Positions 6,448-10,550 of a stretch of DNA of 10,550 nt are shown here, piece after piece; the first letter of the stretch is position 1; the number at the start of each line of letters is the position of its first letter. Position numbers and translations under genes: made by a program. The stretch lies in assembly GCA_027596945.1 (NCBI GenBank), contig JADGJH010001010.1:1-10550 (forward strand), given 5' to 3'. The stretch comes from Physocladia obscura (lineage: Eukaryota > Chytridiomycota > Chytridiomycetes > Chytridiales > Chytriomycetaceae). The notes beneath the pieces were generated by a model, which saw only the letters and a list, made by a program, of their open reading frames with translations, was not told the origin of the DNA and made no database searches.

Positions 6448-9400
6448 ATGCAACGACCTTCATCATATGAACAAAACGAAGGAAACGCGCTTCAGGTGCG
6501 ATCGCGAAACAGAGCTAGCCGCGCGAGCAGCACGCATTCAGATCAAACCCAAAGCCACAGTCTTGTGATTCCCGTGCCGTTGGGATCTTCATCTGGTGCT
6601 GTGGCGACTTCATCAGGCAACAACCGGATTGCCGACTCCGAGTACCAGCCTCCGCAAAGTGTCAGTATTTCTGGCGATCGCAAGTGAGTACTGTTTTTTG
6701 TGTTTTGGCAAAGCGTATTACTAACTGTTTTCCAATCAATTTATGTCCAATCCTTTCCCTTCATATTTCGTCTCATCAAACAGAGATAAGGAACACCGCT
6801 TGTCGGTTGGTGGCATTCTCAAAAACTCGAACGCAAGCAAACACGCTTCGGCACTCGATGCCGTTGGGGAAACCGCGTCATCAACCTCATCTTCAGAGAT
6901 AGCGCTTAAGCTAAATGCTGCACCCATGCACCGTTCATCCACATTCACCGCATCTGTAAATACACTTGGTAACTCAATCGCAGTTTCAGGTTCCGCTTTT
7001 AGTGGCGTGCGGCGCTCGGTGGCTATACAGATTCCTGGTGCAAATTCGGCGAATGTGCCGGATGCAATTTCTGCCGGCGTTACACAGTATGCCAATCCAC
7101 CAGCAACTTTTCAGTCGCAGCAGCACCGGCTTTCAATGTCCGTGCATACGCGTTCAATGACAAATACGTCTGGTGTCAATGTTTTAACACCTGCGCCAAA
7201 CCATTTTTACCAGCAGCAACAACAAATGCTCAACTCAAACTACAGACAAACTGAGCCACAAATCCCTTCGTCTCCTGTTATTCCTGTTACTCTAATTACA
7301 CCTCCGAAACAACAGCAACATGAGTATCAACAGCCACAGCCGCAGCCACAACAGCAGTTTCAGCCAACTCCTGCACCAACTCCACTCCTTGCACCTACTC
7401 CAACAACACCTGCGCCAACACCGACACCTTTAACACCGATTCCCTATCAAACTTCACCAAGCCCGCCATTGCTTAAACTCCCACTTACGCCTGAAATCAC
7501 AGTCCAATACTACAGAAAACTGCTTACACCTTACGAAGTGGAGGAAATATTTCAATATCCTCACATTTATTTTGCAGGCGCCATGGGTGTTGAGAAAATC
7601 GGCTCTTCGCGGAGAAAATCTGGAGCTATTGGCACTGCTCATCCAGAAAATTTAACGAAAGAGGATATCAACGGAATTTTTAATAATGGTTTGAAGAAAA
7701 GAAAAAAGAAAGAAATAAGCAAAGCGAGCTTCGTGGAACCTTTTTTTGTTTTCTATTTTCAAGTATTTTCGATTTATCATCAAATTTTTTTTTTAGGATA
7801 TGATGATTCACGTGGTGACTATTATTACACTAGTCATGATCACATTGGATACCGATATGAATGCATTTCGATACTGGGGAAAGGATCTTTTGGGCAAGCC
7901 CTTAAATGTTTTGATCACAAAACAAAAACAATTGTGGCTCTTAAAATCATCAGAAACAAAAAACGATTCGAAAAGCCGGGTATTGTCGAAGTGAAAGTGT
8001 TGGATCGATTGAGAAAAGAGGTTCTCTTTCTGTCTCTTTTTGTTTATTGATAACTAAAAATAATTTTTATTGTGATAGGATGCTGACCAATCACATAATT
8101 TAGTACACATGCAAGACAGCTTTTATTTCAGAGGCCATTTGTGCATTACTTTCGAACTCCTCGGAATTAATTTGTATGAATGGGTTAAATCTGGCGGTTT
8201 CCGTGGCATTCACATGGGCGTTTTGAAAGTTTTTACTGTTCAGATTTTGGAATGCTTAAAATTACTTCATAGAATCAAAACTATTCATTGTGATCTGAAA
8301 CCAGAAGTGCGTTTTGAACTCCTTGTTTTTCCTTTTAATGAACTTACTCTTTACTGTCAGAATATTTTACTTTGCGATCCACGTTTCCTTCAACCTCAAA
8401 AATGCGACCTCATACCGTCATCATCAACGGGCCTTCCCCGCTCATTCATTGATCCCGATTTCAATCCCAGTAATCCACTCTACGATATCAAAGTTATTGA
8501 TTTTGGCTCGGCATGTTACGAACACGAAAAAATATACACATATGTTCAAACGCGATTCTATCGATCGCCAGAAGTAACTCTTGGAATTTCTTATACTGTG
8601 GCCGTTGACATGTGGTCTCTTGGATGCATTCTGGCGGAACTTTTGACCGGCTACCCACTATTTCCTGGCGAAAATGAACAAGATCATCTTGCATGTGTTA
8701 TGGAAATTAAAGGTGCTCCTCCCGAATACATTATTGACCGTGGATCGCGACGCAAACTTTTCTTTGATGGTTACCAGCCGCGGATATTCATCAACAACAA
8801 AGGAAAAAAGCGCCGACCGGCCACCAAAAGCCTTTCGCAAATATTGCGGACGACTGATGTGCTTTTTCTTGATTTTATTGAGCGTTGCTTGCATTGGGAT
8901 CATAAACTACGAATGAAACCAGAAGAAGCGATAAAACACGAATGGATTACTGGTATTTCACCTAAAGCAGTAACGATTTCGCCAAATACATCTAGCGCAA
9001 AGGTTTCAATTCCGTCCACCGGAAAATACAGTTTCGGAGACCTCATGACCAGCGCAACAAACTCAGTTGTCAACACACGTCGCGAACTATCTCTTTCAAT
9101 CAATCAGCCAGCAAATCCTGCGGCAGCTGAAGGAAAGCAGAAGAAAACGCAATCTGTGGCGGTTTCTGAAGTGGCAGCTACTACAGAATCTGGAGAATTC
9201 AGTTATTGGAAAGCAGGTTTTTCAAGCTGGAGAAAGTCTATTTCAGGAACATCATCGTCAAGTAAACATGTCGATAACAAAGACGCAGAACCAAATATCA
9301 AACGTGACAATCAGCCACTTCCATCCATCCCAGCTGCAACTGTTCAGTCTATGAAGCGTGTGAATAGCATTCATGCTGCATATTATAAACCTCACCAGCA

Positions 9401-9835
9401 ACAGCAGGAACAAGGGTTTGCCCAACAACAAACACAAGCATCTATGCAAAACTCTTCAGCGGCAGAAACTCTTGACGGAGTCACAGACGGTGTATTTGAT
9501 AAACGGGAAGAACAACAGAAGCTTGAAGGAAAAAGACAGTTAGCACAACAAGTTAGTGAAACGCGTGGCGGTGTTTTGTTTGAGAAAGGGAACGTCGATG
9601 TGTCAGGCGAAGAAGCTCCTGTAATAAGGACTGCATCTGACTTGTCGAAAAAGAGTGTTGGAGGAGGTGGACCGTCGAGTTTTACGAAGACAGGGTCATT
9701 TTCGTCGGGCATTGAAAAGCTTGTTAGATCTTTTTCACAGAAGAAGGTTTGTATATGTGCTTTTTTTTCTTTTCTTTTCCTTTTTTTTCTGATTATGGAA
9801 TAATTTTTTAGAGCCAGACTCCCAAATGGAAATAG
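6448..9835 (+). CDS. Class II DYRK protein kinase (Pom1/DYRK2-like)
   Basis: Six exons: 6448-6683, 6784-7688, 7797-8020, 8079-8306, 8361-9746 and 9812-9835 (TAG). Introns are 100, 108, 58, 54 and 65 nt, all GT-AG, and the product is 1000 residues. The ATG at 6448 is the first after an in-frame stop at 6412. Residues 1-320 are disordered and Gln/Pro/Thr-rich. The class II DYRK homology box LLTPYEVEEIFQYPHIYF is at 325-342. The kinase domain (about 401-727) has the Gly loop GKGSFGQ (408-414), the ATP lysine K430, the catalytic loop HCDLKPEN (525-532), DFG (578-580) and the activation loop YTYVQTRFYRSPEV. Y592 is the expected autophosphorylated tyrosine. HCD and YTY mark the DYRK family. FPGENEQDHLACVMEI and FIERCLHWDHKLRM support the Pom1/DYRK2 group, which acts in polarity, cell size and cell-cycle control. 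The 273-residue tail is Ser- and Gln-rich. Oddities are an insert of roughly 30 residues before DFG, two stop-free introns of 3n length, and a seven-codon last exon. Confidence 0.92.
7207..7470 (+). repeat. Low-complexity CAG/CAA and Pro-Thr coding tract in the kinase N-terminus
   Basis: This segment encodes about residues 221-308 of the DYRK kinase. Glutamine runs (QQQQQ, PKQQQHEYQQ, QPQPQPQQQF) are followed by a Pro-Thr alternation (PTPAPTPLL, PTPTTPAPTPTP). The mixed CAG/CAA codons and imperfect units suggest an established disordered linker rather than a fresh repeat expansion. Confidence 0.8.
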
Positions 9836-10397
9836 ACATTCTTGGACGTCTGCTGGGCATTTCTATTATCTCTATTGTTTTTGTTTTTTTGTTCGTGAAA
9901 AATTAGAGAACGTAAGTCATTGAAATTTGATTTTGTCCTTAGTTTGAATTTTTAAAATATAAAAAACTAAGTCAAGATCAATAATTTTTTTTGGCTTTAT
10001 AACAATTTTTTAGCTATCAGAGTTTTAATCAGATTTTGACTGTGTGGCATAACGAATCAAAATATGAAACTAGACCCATTTCAATATAGTTTTAGGAAAA
10101 GTATTATTAGATATCGATGGAATTTACACCTTAAAATCAGAAGTCGATAATATAGTATAAATTACTCGCAAGTATGTAACTGAATCTGTGAGTATTGATC
10201 GTCAAAACGTTGAAGTTTGGAAAAATGCTTCCAAGTTGATACATGCAAATGGATCGCTTGCATGTCTTGTCAGTGTAGCGCTTCGGTTGGCATCATTTTA
10301 ACGGAATGAAAAAAATGTAAAAAATCAAACTGCAGAAAATTTATCATAATTTGATATTTTGTATTGACTTTCATGAACGTCACAGCTGTCACAAATA
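9836..10397. other. AT-rich intergenic region 3' of the kinase
   Basis: This holds the 3' UTR of the kinase, rich in T runs, and otherwise unassigned AT-rich DNA. A plus-strand open stretch of 46 codons (10166-10303, no ATG at its start) reads KYVTESVSIDRQNVEVWKNA and then ends at TAA. It looks more protein-like than its surroundings and may be a coding relic, but no family is recognised. No RNA gene was seen. Confidence 0.4.
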
Positions 10398-10550
10398 TTA
10401 ACGCGTCAGAAGAGATTTAAAAATTTGGTGTGCCACCTCCTTCTCAACAGCTTTGTCTCTAAACTTCCACAAATTTGCAAAATCGGCCTGTTTTGACATC
10501 TTGACTTCTTCCAGTCTAGGTGATAACAAATTCAATACTAAGTTCAAAAA
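10398..10550 (-). CDS. Possible C-terminal end of a gene entering from the right edge (unrecognised)
   Basis: On the minus strand a frame is open from the right window edge to a TAA at 10400-10398, about 50 codons. It reads LLSPRLEEVKMSKQADFANL and then WKFRDKAVEKEVAHQIFKSL before the stop. The composition (charged residues alternating with hydrophobic ones, low in Ser/Asn/Ile runs) is more protein-like than translated AT-rich spacer. An internal ATG at 10499 would give 33 residues alone. It may be the last exon of a gene convergent with the kinase, or a repeat relic. I recognise no family, and chance remains possible at this length. Confidence 0.3.
   Translation of the reverse strand, partial: FLNLVLNLLSPRLEEVKMSKQADFANLWKFRDKAVEKEVAHQIFKSLLTR

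Noticed and set aside
6736..7095. 119-codon minus-strand frame antisense to the kinase N-terminus
   Set aside because: It has no motif and is fully covered by kinase exon 2 on the plus strand.
9392..9712. 106-codon minus-strand frame antisense to the kinase tail
   Set aside because: It is a shadow of the Ser/Gln-rich C-terminal tail of the kinase and has no supporting features.
1..10550. Search for CRISPR arrays, tRNA or rRNA genes, and intact transposons with terminal repeats
   Set aside because: No spaced direct repeats, cloverleaf-like sequence, conserved rRNA stretch or paired terminal inverted repeats could be seen by eye.

Overview
The window looks like nuclear DNA of an early-diverging fungus, most likely chytrid-type. 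The genes carry short GT-AG introns (54 to 108 nt), the intergenic DNA is AT-rich with poly-A/T runs, there are no operons, and the best-recognised gene is a fungal/animal-type class II DYRK kinase. The lineage is an inference from gene style and cannot be proven from 10.5 kb.

Layout, left to right. Positions 1-1166 hold two diverging, decayed coding relics: a minus-strand one with a SANT/Myb-like DNA-binding signature broken by a stop and frame changes, and a plus-strand one with a weaker Myb-like signature and a stop. They look like remains of a dispersed repeat or transposon-linked family. Positions 1297-3224 (possibly to 3338) hold two tandem minus-strand paralogues encoding small, Ala/Val/Thr-rich, probably amphipathic helical proteins. 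The left copy has three exons and the right copy has one. Both share a 10-bp E-box-containing element (TGTCACATGG) upstream. Positions 3340-4380 are AT-rich intergenic DNA with a trinucleotide microsatellite.

Positions 4381-5814 (minus) encode a class A FAD-dependent monooxygenase of about 440 residues. One exon junction needs either an unusually short 32-nt intron or a 1-nt frameshift. Positions 5815-6447 separate this gene from the diverging kinase gene. Positions 6448-9835 (plus, six exons) encode a 1000-residue class II DYRK (Pom1/DYRK2-like) kinase with a long low-complexity N-terminus, a complete catalytic domain with an extra segment before the DFG motif, and a Ser/Gln-rich tail. At the right edge, an open frame on the minus strand (10550-10398) may be the C-terminus of another gene entering from the right.

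The genes do not form an obvious pathway. The only functional coupling visible is the tandem paralogue pair with its shared upstream element. No CRISPR array, tRNA, rRNA or intact mobile element was seen.
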